DNA from: Papaver somniferum
Taxonomy: Eukaryota; Streptophyta; Magnoliopsida; Ranunculales; Papaveraceae
Direction: 5' to 3'
NCBI RefSeq assembly: GCF_003573695.1
Contig: NC_039363.1
Span: forward strand, 157,072,406-157,136,405
Length of the DNA: 64,000 nucleotides
Shown here in pieces: positions 44,295 through 56,591 of this stretch (position 1 is the first letter of the stretch; each line of letters starts with the position of its first letter). The notes beneath the pieces were generated by a model. That model saw nothing but the letters and a program-made list of their open reading frames with translations. It was not told the origin of the DNA and made no database searches. Made by a program: the position numbers and the translations under genes.

Positions 44295-45121
44295 CTCGGT
44301 GGCGGCGCTGTTGTTATATTTCTTTGTTTTTCTTTCATTGCTCTTTGATGTTTGTTCATTCTCATGTTAGCTTGCTGTTTTTGTATCTTGCATTTCATAC
44401 TAGCTGCATCTTAGCTTAGTTACATGTTAGTCAATTCTTTAAGCATTTTATTGTAGAAATCATTGTAGTTATAATCATTCAGTTGTCATACTTGCATCGT
44501 CTTTGCTGTTCTTGCTTACTTAGTTGCATCTTTTAGCTTAGCTTAGTGTAAGCGTATTCCCTATTCTTGCACTTCCTGTTAGGCATTGTCTTACCTCTTT
44601 AGTGCATTGTCTTGCTTCTTTCTCTTGCTCTTGTTATTGCTCTTGCTTTTGCCTTGCTGTTGGGTTCAGAACAAAAGCTGCTGCAATTGAACAAGCCCAC
44701 TTGCTGTTGAACAATTCTGCTGGGCTTTCTGTTTGAACTGCAGTAGTGATCCTGCTGCCAAGCTTCTGTTGCTGGGCTGTGCAATAAAGAAAACAAAAGC
44801 CCAACTGGGCCTCAAACAAACAAAGGTCAGGAAGATCCAAGCCCAACTGGGCTTTTGCAACACAATTAAAAGGGACCAATGCCCAACTGGGCTTCCCTCC
44901 AAAAATAGGTAAGCCTAAACCCATTGAGAGAACCCAACCTGTGGGCTTCCTTTTTTTCTTGTGGGCTTGTAATATTAAACCCAACAGTTGGGTTTTTATT
45001 TTCTGTGGGTTTGTGTTTTTGTGTTTTTGTGGGTTTGCTTTGTTTGTATAACTTGTTGGATGGGCATCATTGATTTTATTGCCATCCATTTAAAAGCATC
45101 ACTTCGGCCCTAAATCTAAAA
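44295..45121 (+). other. Leader of the outer element with AAGCCC-AACT-GGGCTT hairpin words
   Basis: T-rich untranslated leader. From about 44680 to 45010 the phrase AGCCCAACTGGGC recurs (e.g. about 44808, 44858, 44880), with AAGCCC...GGGCTT able to form short hairpins. No coding sequence is seen. Confidence 0.55.
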
Positions 45122-45201
45122 ATGAATGGATTTTGGTCTGCCACTGGGAATAAATCTATTAGAGAAGCTTACGGGCAAGATTCACCTTATGAGCCTCCCA
45201 C
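45122..45201 (+). pseudogene. Start of the outer element's internal ORF, cut by the inner insertion
   Basis: ATG at 45122 opens MNGFWSATGNKSIREAYGQD and runs to the CCCAC duplication. The same phase resumes at 53659, showing that the inner element inserted into this frame. Confidence 0.7.
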
Positions 45202-47257
45202 TGGTAGGCTTTTAAGAGTGTAAAATAAGAGCAAGAAAGAAGCCTACTTGTTATACCTGCAAGTGCACAGGGTATGTTGTAGTAGATGTGTGCAAGTCAG
45301 GGTCGAACCACAGAGACTAGGTGTGTGTGATTGAAGGTTTCCTAGCTAAGCTAGATCTCTAAGTGTAGCAGTGGCAGTGAGCTAATGAAACAAAGGCAAT
45401 GAGCCTAAGGCAGTGAAGTGACAGCAAAGAAGTAAAGGGAATCAAATAAAAACAAGAAACAGTGAAGGAAAGAGGGATTTTGGGTGAAGACTAGGGATTA
45501 GATTCCACCATTTCACCTAGACTAAGTTATCCTAGTTCCACATAAATCTTGTCCCTTGTATAGCTATCAGTGAGCTTATTGGCTCAACTGACTAACTAGA
45601 TGGCAGTGGAGGTTCTATGCCTGCTGCTCATCAAAGGGTTGGGTTAGAAAGGAAGCTAAAGGCACTAAGATAATTCTAATCCTAGTAGTAGTTGGGGCTC
45701 TCACACTTCAACTACCCACAGAGAATCCACTTAGGTGTTTTAAAAACCTAAAGGATGTGCTAATCACAACTAAGGTATTCATCCTAAGTACTAATTGTCT
45801 GATTTAGAGTACAACTAGTCAGAGGATTCATAACAGGCAATTAAGCATGAGCTGTAGCACAATCACATAGTGGTGTTCTAACTACAATGCATACATGATA
45901 TGCACTGTGAGAGCAAAATGTAAAGTGCTTTGATTAAGACTATCCTAAACATTTCAAGCACAACAAGAATTATGTTTATAACTGAATGAAACTTAGCAAT
46001 TGGTCAAAGGGTTTCCTCATCACCCTAGCTATGAGCTTAGAACATGGAAATTACACTTGAAACAACATTGCATTCAAACAAAACATGAACTGAAGATAAC
46101 ACAGTTGAGGAACTGGCTAGTCCAGTCCTCTTGAGTGAAGCTCTGGCTAGCCCAGGCATAATTCTACACACACCCACATCAAGCTACTTATAGTTACAAT
46201 TTATCTCAAGGAAATCCCTAATTTCAGAATTAGGGTTTTGGAAATTTAGGTCAAAACAATCTCACCATACTTCTCTGAATTGTTGTCCCCTCTGTAAATT
46301 GACGCCAACCCATGCTCTGAATTTGTCTCCTCTGTCGAACCCATCTCTCTTCTGCTATTGTCTGCTCGATCAACTCCTCGATTTGGGTCTCCTCTTCAAC
46401 TGTGATGAAACCCTAGTTTCATCTCTCTCTTGATTGTAGCACCTAGGGTGTGTGGGTGCTAAGAACGAGAAAGAGAGGCAACTAGGGAATGGGTTTATGG
46501 GGTTTTTGGTGATGGATAGGGTATGAAAATGGTGGCGCAGAGGGTGAGGGGTGAAGAGATGGAGTTGCAGAGCTCTGGTCGGGGAGAAAATAGTTTTGGG
46601 AGAAAGGGAGAGTTTGGCTCGACTGGTGTAGAAGATATTTGATGATTCGGTGTTGAGCGGTACATCGGAGTCTGATGCACAACGAATGAACGACGCTGGA
46701 TGATCAGTTTTGGATGTAATTGAACGGCACGATGGGATGAAGCTTGGAGCGACCGTTGGATGATGAGATGCAACGAAACTGACGGCTCAAAATGGGGTTA
46801 GGTACTATGGTGTTTGACAGGAGCTTTGGATTTTGATGCACAATGATGAGGTGGCCGTTGGATGATGAGATGGATCCAATCTGACGGCTCTCATGGAAAT
46901 GGGTATGGATAATGGAAATGGATTTGGGTAAGGGTTTTGGGCCTTGGAAATGCCAAGCCCATATCTTCTTTAAGAACAATTCTTCCTCTTCAAGCCCACT
47001 TCTAATTGATCCGACTCTTGCAAACATCATTCTTCGCTTCCTCCTAGCGGGAGTCTTTGCCGTTACTTTGCTCTTTTCGCTCCGTGACATAACCAGGCTT
47101 TATTTAGTACCTAAAAATGCAAAATTAATTAAGAAAGTATTTATTCTTGAAAACAACGAAAACACAGAATATGGGATAAAATGTAGAATTAATGCACAAA
47201 AGATGAGTTAAATGCCAAGAAAAATATATAGAAATATGCACTTTTTAGCACTCATCA
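45202..47257 (-). repeat. 3' LTR of the inner element
   Basis: 2,056 bp. The plus strand begins TGGTAGGCTTTTAAGAG and ends TAGCACTCATCA. Matches 51597-53653 with a small number of substitutions. Confidence 0.93.
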
Positions 47258-48612
47258 AATACCCCCAAACCTGAATTTTACTTGTCCTCAAGTAAAACAA
47301 AACTAAGGAAATCCTACCTATACCACTGTCGCTGGTCTCTCGATTGCATTTAGCGAATGCAATAAGCCTTTTAAACCACTAAGTGTCCCTAGTGGACGAG
47401 TGAAGTCTCGTGAAGGTTTGCTTAGAACGTACCTACAAAGTTCTAGGTCAAAATATAAGCTCAGATTCCATCAAATGTGACATGTGCAAGTCAGTTTAAG
47501 CTCACAGCAAAATGCAGATGTCAATCTAGCTATCAAAGGCACAATCCTAGCACTGATAACAAATAAAGACATGTGATAAGAGTGTAAAGTGTATCTACAC
47601 ATGTGTAAAGAAAGATCGGATGTTATGACTACTAATCACCAAGAGATAGTTTCTCAGGCTAAGAACCGAGGTCGAAATCTAGCTAGGTGTCCGGACTTTA
47701 CGAGAATTGTGAATGAGTTGGAGGTATTTCACAATTACTCGCGTTGTACATCAATGGCATACACCCTTCCTTGCTTACAACACAAAAACACAAAAGATGA
47801 CTCTTTACATGACTCTTATTTACATTGACTACTCTCTTTTATTTTTGGAACAAGAGAGGATGGAATTGATAATACTTGATTTTTTTATTTATTTATTTTT
47901 GAAATTTTTTTGAATATATACATCGATTTTTTTTTTTTTTGATAAGGAAACACTTTTGATACATATACAAAAGGAGACAAAAAATTACATGACACTTTGC
48001 AAGAGGTAGCCCTTTTTGATGCACCCAGTTAAATTCGATGGTTGTCTTTCTTAATGTAACCTCCACCTTCTATCCCAACCAACCAAAGAACAAGCTAGTT
48101 AAGTTTCGTTCAGTATTCTAAAGTGATTGGCAACTAAAACTTCTGATAGAACACCTCAAGGATGAGGCTATACATGTATTGGTATATCGTGCGCGTGCAA
48201 GTTTCTTATCACTATGTGAATTGTGCTAGAATCAGGGGTGCCTAAATATCTAGACTAAGAATCCTAATAAAAATACATATTTGCACAAGAGTCAACATTT
48301 CAAGGTAAATGAGCTCCATTTTTATGTTTTTTTTCAATTTTTCAATTTTTTATTTTGATTTTTTCATTTTTTTAATTTTTTTTTTTTTAACAAAAAGAAA
48401 GACTTCAGTTTTCAATTATAGCATGTTATCAAAGTATCTACTTTTCACCCCCAAACCTAAACTAAACATTGTCCTCAATGTTTCTAATGATAAACATGAT
48501 TATAACACATACCATGAGAACGATGCTAAGTGTAGAAAAAGGAAAGAGATTACCGGATATTGGCGAAAGCAAGTTTTGAACTCCATTATTCAAGGCAAAA
48601 ATCCAACATATT
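47258..48612 (-). other. 3' internal non-coding region of the inner element
   Basis: Homologous to 55189-56591 of the outer element. It includes a poly-T/A stretch at about 47880-47945 and 48310-48390. No gene recognised. Confidence 0.6.
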
Positions 48613-50488
48613 TCAGCCGAGATCATATTGGATTAGCAAAATATATACAAAAGGAACAAAAGGGTTTTTAAAAAATTTATCTACTGGATTATATACAAAA
48701 AATTCACCATACACTAACAATCTAAAGAGTTGAGGATCAACCCAAAAGACGAAATGTAGACATTTCAACAGCTTCACACAATAATAATATGATAGGCATG
48801 CAAGTGAAGCTGTGAAACAAAATGAGCTACCCCCAAACCTGTATTTTTCAACAGATAAAATTTTGGATACAAAATCTCGCAGTTTTGGGGGTTCATCATG
48901 CACAAGGTCTAGCTCGAAATGAACTTTGCTAGGGACGGGAAAACATGCTAATTCCAACTGTGGCTCCTCAAAAATATTATACTTAGATGCAAAATAGTCC
49001 AAAAGGACTTGGGAAGCACACAGTTCCAAACCTAGGTTGGGAATTTTCAGAAAAGTTGGTTTAAAAATTTTGTGACAAACCAAATCTAGGTTGGGTGGAA
49101 AAATCTCAATCTGTGATTTAGGCAAGAAAGCAGGCACTTCTAATTTATTTTCATGATCAATAGTACTAGTACATACTTTCCCTAAATCAGAAACAGGTAA
49201 ATCATGCTCATATTCATCGAACAAAACATCAAGACCTAGCTCGGTATCATGATTGTCCGTAGTATTCAAATCAACATCGGAAGAAACAACATATTGTGAC
49301 TTAGGCAAGGAATCAAACACATCAAATTCATTTTCATGCATAATAACATTAGTGTCTACAGAAGATTCAACTTCTCCTATGTCATGCTCATCTTCACAGC
49401 ACAATTGTACAAGCCTCATATCAGTGTCCAAATTATCTGAATTGCAATGAATATGAATATTAGGAGAAACATCATTCATGGAAGTTTCTTCACTATGGTC
49501 TGGAATTTCAGAGTCACAAGACTCCGAAATTGACTCTTCAATAAGAACTAGCTCTTCTAACATCATATCATCATCCGAGTAATATGCATACTCGTCCCTA
49601 TTAACAACTCTGGTGTTCTCGGTCAACTCATTTTCCTCTAGATGAGGCTCATATTCAACATCGTTTGTACGAGTTGGACTGAAAATACCATTTTCAAAAT
49701 TTGATTCATCATCATCATCATGATAGGGATTTTGCAATCTAGGATAATTTTCAATCCTAAGGTCGGAGCTATCACAAGAATAAGACTCTAACTCATGGGG
49801 GTGACTCATACCATGTGGCGTTGTCCCTGTTTCCCTAACAGATTCCCATTGATGGGTTTTCTCTGCAATCTCAGCTAAAAATTTCCATGCATCATCCACA
49901 GATTTATCAAGAAATTTACCATTACACATAGACTCAACCATGGTTCGAGATTTAAAGTCTAGTCCCTCATAGAGGATGACGACAAGTCTCCACTTCTCAA
50001 ATCCATGGTGCGGACATTCGCTCAGCAAATCATTAAAACGTTCAAAATAGTGAAAAACAGTTTCCTCATCCAATTGGACAAAACAATTGATACTTTGACG
50101 AATAGCGATGGTCCTATGATGTGGAAAGAATTTTCTGAAAAAATAGATCTGTGAGTTGGTCCCAAGTGTTGATTGATTGTGGTCTCAAACCGTAAAACCA
50201 TGTTTTGGCCCTTTCCTTTAGAGAAAATGTAAACAAACGCAATTTCAGAGAGTCTTCGGACATATGATCAGGTTGCATAGTCCGACAAATTTGTTCAAAC
50301 TCTCTTACATGAGTATAGGGGTTCTCAGAATCGAACCCTCGAAATATAGGAAGTATTTGTATCATGCTTGCATTTATTTTAAAAGGGTTATTGGTTTGAG
50401 GTAAGACAATACATGATAATGGAATTTTTATTGTGGGATACATGTATTCATGGAGAGCACGAGGTTGGCCCATATTGAAAAGACACAA
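48613..50488 (-). pseudogene. gag: gag gene of the inner element with long acidic C-terminal extension
   Basis: Start at 50488 or 50473 (MGQPRALHEYMYPT). The capsid-type domain has IFRGFDSENPYTHVREFEQI, SLKERAKTWFYGL and, after a one-base frameshift in a T/A run near 50135, DEETVFHYFERFNDLLSECP and MVESMCNGKF. This is the retrotransposon gag fold of plant Ty3/gypsy elements. An acidic stretch (about 49800-49150) and the domain shared with the outer element (FKPTFLKIPNLGLELCASQ, FWVDPQLFRLLVYGE) follow. Apart from the frameshift the frame is open. Gag would form the particle that packages the RNA; enzymes would come from an autonomous partner. Confidence 0.85.
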
Positions 50489-51572
50489 AGCCCACTATTT
50501 GGTTTTAATGGGTTTTCAAAAATTTGGTTTTTTTATGGGAAAATTTTGGTTTTGATGGGAATGAAAAACATTTGGTTTTTTATGGGTTTTGAAAAGAAAA
50601 TTTGGTTTCAAATGGGAGCAAAAATTTTGGTTTTAGTATTGGGAGCAAGCCCACATTGGTGGGATAAATTGCTTTGCCAAGGGAAGGTGAACTAAGCCCA
50701 CAGTGTGTATGCAAACTGAAGCCCAATGTAGCTTTTGAAATAGCCCAACTGTTGCTTGTTTGGTCTGAGGCCCAGTTGGGCTTTCAAAAGTTCAGTTTTT
50801 CTAATTTAAAACTACAGGCCCAAATCAATCTAACACCACAAGCCCACAAGAAATTAAACAAACAAGCCCACAAGTAATTAATTACAAACCCAACAGAAAA
50901 TATAATCCCAAACATTGGGTTTAATATTACAAGCCCACAAGAAAAATGGAAGCCCACAGTTTGGGTTCTCTTAATGGGTTTAGGCTTACCTTTGAAGCAC
51001 AGCCCAGCTGTTCAGTTTGGTTGCAAAAGCCCAGTTGGGCTTTGGATCACAGCAACAGCAGCTCCAGCAGGAGGCAGCAGCAGCTTGCCTTTGCACAGCA
51101 GCAGGACCAGGAGCAGCAGCAGGAGAAGCAGCTCAGCAGCAACAGCAGCACCACAAGTTCAGCAGCACCACAAGCAGTAGCTGAACAGGGGCAATGTTGC
51201 AGGCTTGGCAGTAGCAGCTCTATTTGGGCTTCACATCAGCACAACAGCACCAGAGGTTTGTTCTCAGCCTCACAGCAAGGTCACAGTACCTGGTCACTCA
51301 ACAAAAATGTCAAGGACAACAAAGAAAGGCAGTGAACAAGAACTGTAACGCAAGATTGACTGCAAGAATGTAAAGATGACTAATATGCAAATATGATATG
51401 CAATCAGGACAGCAAGATGCAATGAGTATGCAATGCAAAGATGAATATGCAGTAATGAATGCAAGTTATGATGAGATAAATGCTTACACTAAATGATTAT
51501 ACGAAATGCAAGATATGCAAGTGAATAGTAGCAAAAGAAAGCAAGGAAAAACAGCAACCACACAATGCCAAG
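50489..51572 (-). other. Leader of the inner element
   Basis: Untranslated leader between PBS and gag. It contains CAG-rich runs (about 51050-51180) and the same AGCCCAACTGGGC words as the outer leader. Apparent glutamine-rich frames on the + strand (50946-51335) come from the CAG repeats and are not genes. Confidence 0.55.
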
Positions 51573-51590
51573 TCCCCGGCAGCGGCGCCA
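51573..51590 (-). promoter_or_regulatory. Primer binding site of the inner element, tRNA-Asp
   Basis: On the - strand TGGCGCCGCTGCCGGGGA, 6 bases after the 5' LTR and identical to the outer element's PBS. Confidence 0.85.
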
Positions 51591-51596
51591 AAAACT

Positions 51597-53653
51597 TGGT
51601 AGGCTTTTAAGAGTGTAAAATAAGAGCAAGAAAGAAGCCTACTTGTTATACCTGCAAGTGCACAGGGTATGTTGTAGTAGATGTGTGCAAGTCAGGGTCG
51701 AACCACAGAGACTAGGTGTGTGTGATTGAAGGTTTCCTAGCTAATCTAGATCTCTAAGTGTAGCAGTGGCAGTGAGCTAATGAAACAAAGGCAATGAGCC
51801 TAAGGCAGTGAAGTGACAACAAAGAAGTAAAGGGAATCAAATAAAAACAAGAAACAGTGAAGGAAAGAGGGATTTTGGGTGAAGACTAGGGATTAGATTC
51901 CACCATTTCACCTAGACTAAGTTATCCTAGTTCCACATAAATCTTGTCCCTTGTATAGTTATCAGTGAGCTTCTTGGCTCAACTGACTAACTAGATGGCA
52001 GTGGAGGTTCTATGCCTGCTGCTCATCAAAGGGTTGGGTTAGAAAGGAAGCTAAAGGCACTAAGATAATTCTAATCCTAGTAGTAGTTGGGGCTCTCACA
52101 CTGCAACTACCCACAGAGAATCCACTTAGGTGTTTTAACAACCTAAAGGATGTTCTAATCACAACTAAAGTATTCATCCTAAGTACTAATTGTCTGATTT
52201 AGAGTACAACTAGTCAGAGGATTCATAACAGACAATTAAGCATGAGCTGTAGCACAATCACATAGTGGTGTTCTAACTACAATGCATACATGATATGCAC
52301 TGTGAGAGCAAAATGTAAAGTGCTTTGATTAAGACTATCCTAAACATTTCAAGCACAACAAGAATTATTTTTATAACTGAATGAAACTTAGCAATGGCTC
52401 AAATGGTTTCCTCATCACCCTAGCTATGAGCTTAGAACATGGAAATTACACTTGAAATAACATTGCATTCAAACAAAACATGAACTGAAGATAACACAGT
52501 TGAGGAACTGGCTAGTCCAGTCCTCTTGAGTGAAGCTCTGGCTAGCCCAGGCATAATTCTACACACACCCACATCAAGCTACTTATAGTTACAATTTATC
52601 TCAAGGAAATCCCTAATTTCAGAATTAGGGTTTTGGAAATTTAGGTCAAAACAATCTCACCATACTTCTCTGAATTGTTGTCCCCTCTGCAAATTGACGC
52701 CAACCCATGTTCTGAATTTGTCTCCTCTGTCGAACCCATCTCTCTTCTGCTATTGTCTGCTCGATCAACTCCTCGATTTGGGTCTCCTCTTCAACTGTGA
52801 TGAAACCCTAGTTTCATCTCTCTCTTGATTGTAGCACCTAGGGTGTGTGGGTGCTAAGAACGAGAAAGAGAGGCAACTAGGGAATGGGTTTATGGGATTT
52901 TTGGTGATGGATAGGGTATGGAGATGGTGGCGCAGAGGGTGAGGGGTGAAGAGATGGAGTTGCAGAGCTCTGGTCGGGGAGAAAATAGTTTTGGGAGAAA
53001 GGGAGAGTTTGGCTCGACTGGTGTAGAAGATATTTGATGATTCAGTGTTGAGCGGTACATCGGAGTCTGATGCACAACGAATGAACGACGCTGGATGATC
53101 AGTTTTGGATGTAATTGAAAGGCACGATGGGATGAAGCTTGGAGCGACCGTTGGATGATGAGATGCAACGAAACTGACGGCTCAAGATGGGGTTAGGTAC
53201 TATGGTGTTTGACAGGAGCTTTGGATTTTGATGCACAATGATGAGGTGGCCGTTGGATGATGAGATGGATCCAATCTGACGGCTCTCATGGAAATGGGTA
53301 TGGATAATGGAAATGGATTTGGGTAAGGGTTTTGGGCCTTGGATATGCCAAGCCCATATCTTCTTTAAGAACAATTCTTCCTCTTCAAGCCCACTTCTAA
53401 TTGATCCGACTCTTGTAAACATCATTCTTCGCTTCCTCCTAGCGGGAGTCTTTGCCGTTCCTTTGCTCTTTTCACTCCTTGAGATAACCAGGCTTTATTT
53501 AGTACCTAAAAATGCAAAATTAATTAAGAAAAGTATTTATTCTTGAAAACAACGAAAACACAGAATATGGGATAAAATGTAGAATTAATGCACAAAAGAT
53601 GAGTTAAATGCCAAGAAAAATATATAGAAATATGCACTTTTTAGCACTCATCA
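51597..53653 (-). repeat. 5' LTR of the inner element
   Basis: 2,057 bp, partner of 45202-47257. The tRNA-Asp PBS lies immediately inside it. Confidence 0.93.
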
Positions 53654-53658
53654 CCCAC

Positions 53659-55188
53659 AGACCATGATGTCAATAGTTATAGGGATTATAATTATGGACC
53701 TTTTCAAGGTCATGAGCCTCAATATGCAAACCCGTATAACTATTTACCCATGTATCAACCTAGCCAACCGGAAATGCATGCTTGTACCTTATGTGGTGGT
53801 TTAGACCACCTTGATGAATATTTTTATATATTGCATGAATTTAGGCAATCTAGGGGACACCATGAAAATCCAACTTATGAAATGCCCACAGATTGTGAGG
53901 CTGATAGTCATTGGGACCATAATCAATCCTTTGAGGGTTGCGATCAATATTTTGTAGACCCTAATGACCATGCACACATGTACCAATCACCACAATTTGA
54001 ACATGAAGAATTTTGTACTCCCATGAATTTAGACTCCACCATAGAAGCTCTCAGTGAGCTAAACTTTGATAGATCTACATCACGAATTCAGGCGAAGTTA
54101 GATCAGATTTTGCTTCACCTACAAAAGAAGAAAATTCATGAGGAAATGTATGTTGTCCCTAATGAAGCGTCTAGTCCCATTCATGTAAATGATGTTGAAT
54201 ATGAACCTAATTTAGATGAACATGAATAGACTAAGGACACCATCACTTTTAATGAGGACCAATATGCATGTTACCATGATGAGGATTATGATGATGTTAT
54301 GTTAGAAAAACATGTTTTTGCCGAAAATATTGTGGAACCTTTTGGTTCAATAACATATGGCTTCTCGCCCTCGACCTTCATGAATGTTGTTTCTTCTAAT
54401 AATCATTGTAATTCATATGATCTTGATATTGATATGGGGCTTGTACAATTATTCTGTGAAGATGAACATGACATAGGAGAAGTCGAATCTTCTGTAGACA
54501 CTAATTTTAATATGCATGAAAACAAATTTGATGTGTCTGATTCCTTGCCTAAGTCACAAAATGTTATTTCTTCCGATGTTGATTTGAGTACTACGGACAA
54601 TCATGATACCGATTTAGGTCTTGATGTTTTGTTCGATGAATGTGAGCATGATTTACCAATTTCTGATTTAGGGGAAGTATGTGTTGGTACTATTGATCTT
54701 ATCCATGAAAATAACTTAGAAGTACCAACTTTCTTACCTAAATCGCATATCGAGATTATTCCACCCAACCTAGATTTGGTTTGTAACAAAACTTTTAAAC
54801 CAACTTTTCTGAAAATTCCCAACCTAGGATTGGAATTGTGTGCCTCCCAAGTCCTTTTGGACTATTTTGCATCAAAATACAATACTTTAAGGAGCCACAA
54901 TTGGAATACATTTCTTTGCCCATCCCGCAAAAAGTCCATTTTGAGTTAGACCTGGTGAATCCCGAAACCCCAAAATTGCTAGAGTTTGTGCTTAAAAATA
55001 AATCTGTTGAAAAATTCAGGTTTAGGGGTGATTCATTCGGTTTTTCACTCTCACTCCCTTTTCAGTCCAATGTTGGTGTTTTGAAACTGTCTATGTTTCA
55101 ACACTTTGTCTTTTGGGTTGATCCTCAACTCTTTAGACTTTATGTATATAGTGAAATGCTTGTATATAATCTGGTAAGTAGTTTTTAG
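53659..55188 (+). pseudogene. Outer element internal ORF of unknown function (acidic, gag-adjacent type)
   Basis: Continues the frame begun at 45122. There is a knuckle-like CTLCGGLDH near 53780, then a long acidic region with GLVQLFCEDEHDIGEVESS and DLGLDVLFDECEHDLP, then the more hydrophobic FKPTFLKIPNLGLELCASQ and HFVFWVDPQLFRLYVY. A stop at 54227-54229 (where the inner element's homologue has leucine) and a frameshift near 54885 break it. No capsid domain, protease or RT is present. It closely matches the C-terminal part of the inner element's protein. Function unknown. Confidence 0.7.
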
Positions 55189-56591
55189 TGGAATTTTATG
55201 TTTCTTTTTCTTTATATTTTGCTACTCCATGGTGATTGCGGCTGAAATATGTTGGATTCTAACCATGAACAATGGAGTTCGGTTCTTTCTTTCGTCAAAT
55301 CGGGTAATCTCTTTCCTTTCTCTCAAAACTCAACATGTTCTTCTGATTTGTCCAAGTTATAAATCTGTTTATCTTTAGAAACATTGAGGACAATGTTTAG
55401 TTTAGGTTTAGGGGTGAAAAGTAGATACCGTGATATCATGCTATAATTGAAAACTAAACTCCTCCTTCTTTTTGAAAAAAAAACCAAAATGAAAATAAAA
55501 AATATAAAATTGAAAAAAACATAAAAATGGAGCTCATTTACCTTGAAATGTTGACTCATGTGCATGTATGTAAACATAAGGATTTTTAGTCTAGATATTT
55601 AGGCACCCCTGATTCTAGCACAATTCACATAGTGATAAGAAACTTGCACGCGCACGATCTACCAATACATGTATAGCCTCATCCTTGAGGTGTTCTATCG
55701 GAAGTTTTAGTTGCCAATCACTTTAGAATACTGAACGAAACTTGACTAGCTTGTTCTTTGGTTGGTTGGGATAGAAGGTGGAGGTTACATTAAGAAAGAC
55801 AACCATCGAATTTAACTGGGTGCATCAAAAAGGGCTACCTCTTGCTAAGAGTCATGTAATTTTTTGTTTCCTTTTGTATATGTATCAAAAATGTTACCAT
55901 GTTAAAAAAAAAACAAAAAAAAACAAAAAAAAAAACGATGTATATATTCAGAAAACTATCAAAAAAAAAAATCAAGTATTTATCAATTCCATCCTCTCTT
56001 ATTCCAAAAATAAAAGAGAGTAGTCAATGTAAATAAGAGTCATGTAAAGAGTCATCTTTTGTGTTTTTGTGTTATAAGCAAGGAAAGGTGTATGCCATTG
56101 ATGTACAACGCGAGTAATTGTGAAATACCTCCAACTCATTCACAATTCTCGTAAAGTCCGGACACCTAGCTAGATTTCGACCTCGGTTCTTAGCCTGAGA
56201 AACTATCTCTTGGTTAGTAGTCATAACATCCGATCTTTCTTTACACATGTGTAGATACACTTTACACTCTTATCACATGTCTTTATTTGTTAGCAGTGCT
56301 AGGATTGTGCCTTTGATAGCTAGATTGACATCTCCATTTTGCTGTGAGCTTCTACTGTCTTGCACATGTCACATTTCATGGAATCTGAGCTTATATTTTG
56401 GCCTAGAACTTTGTAGGTACGTTCTAAGCAAACCTTCACGAGACTTCACTCGTCCACTAGGGACACTTAGTGGTTTAAAAGGCTTATTGCATTCGCTAAA
56501 TGCAATCGAGAGACCGGCGACAGTGGTATAGTTAGGATTTCCTTAGTTTTGTTTTACTTGAGGACAAGTAAAATTCAGGTGTGGGGGTATT
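55189..56591 (+). other. 3' internal non-coding region and polypurine tract of the outer element
   Basis: No coding sequence. It contains poly-A/T stretches and a segment homologous, in reverse orientation, to 47258-48600 of the inner element. It ends with GTGTGGGGGTATT just before the 3' LTR, the probable polypurine tract. Confidence 0.65.

Larger units (their letters stand above)
45202..53653 (-). mobile_element. Inner gag-only LTR retrotransposon (TR-GAG-like), inserted antisense in the outer element
   Basis: On the - strand: 5' LTR 53653-51597, tRNA-Asp PBS 51590-51573, a gag-type gene, polypurine tract (GTTTGGGGGTATT at about 47270-47258), 3' LTR 47257-45202. It is flanked by the 5-bp duplication CCCAC (45197-45201 and 53654-53658). 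LTRs are about 2,056 bp and nearly identical. The 4.3-kb internal region has no protease, RT, RNase H or integrase. The LTR starts like the outer element's LTR (TGATGAGTGCTAAAAAGTGC) but ends differently (GCCTACCA), so the two are related families. Confidence 0.93.

Noticed and set aside
50946..51335. Glutamine/serine-rich protein on the + strand
   Set aside because: Produced by CAG-rich leader sequence opposite to the element's sense strand.
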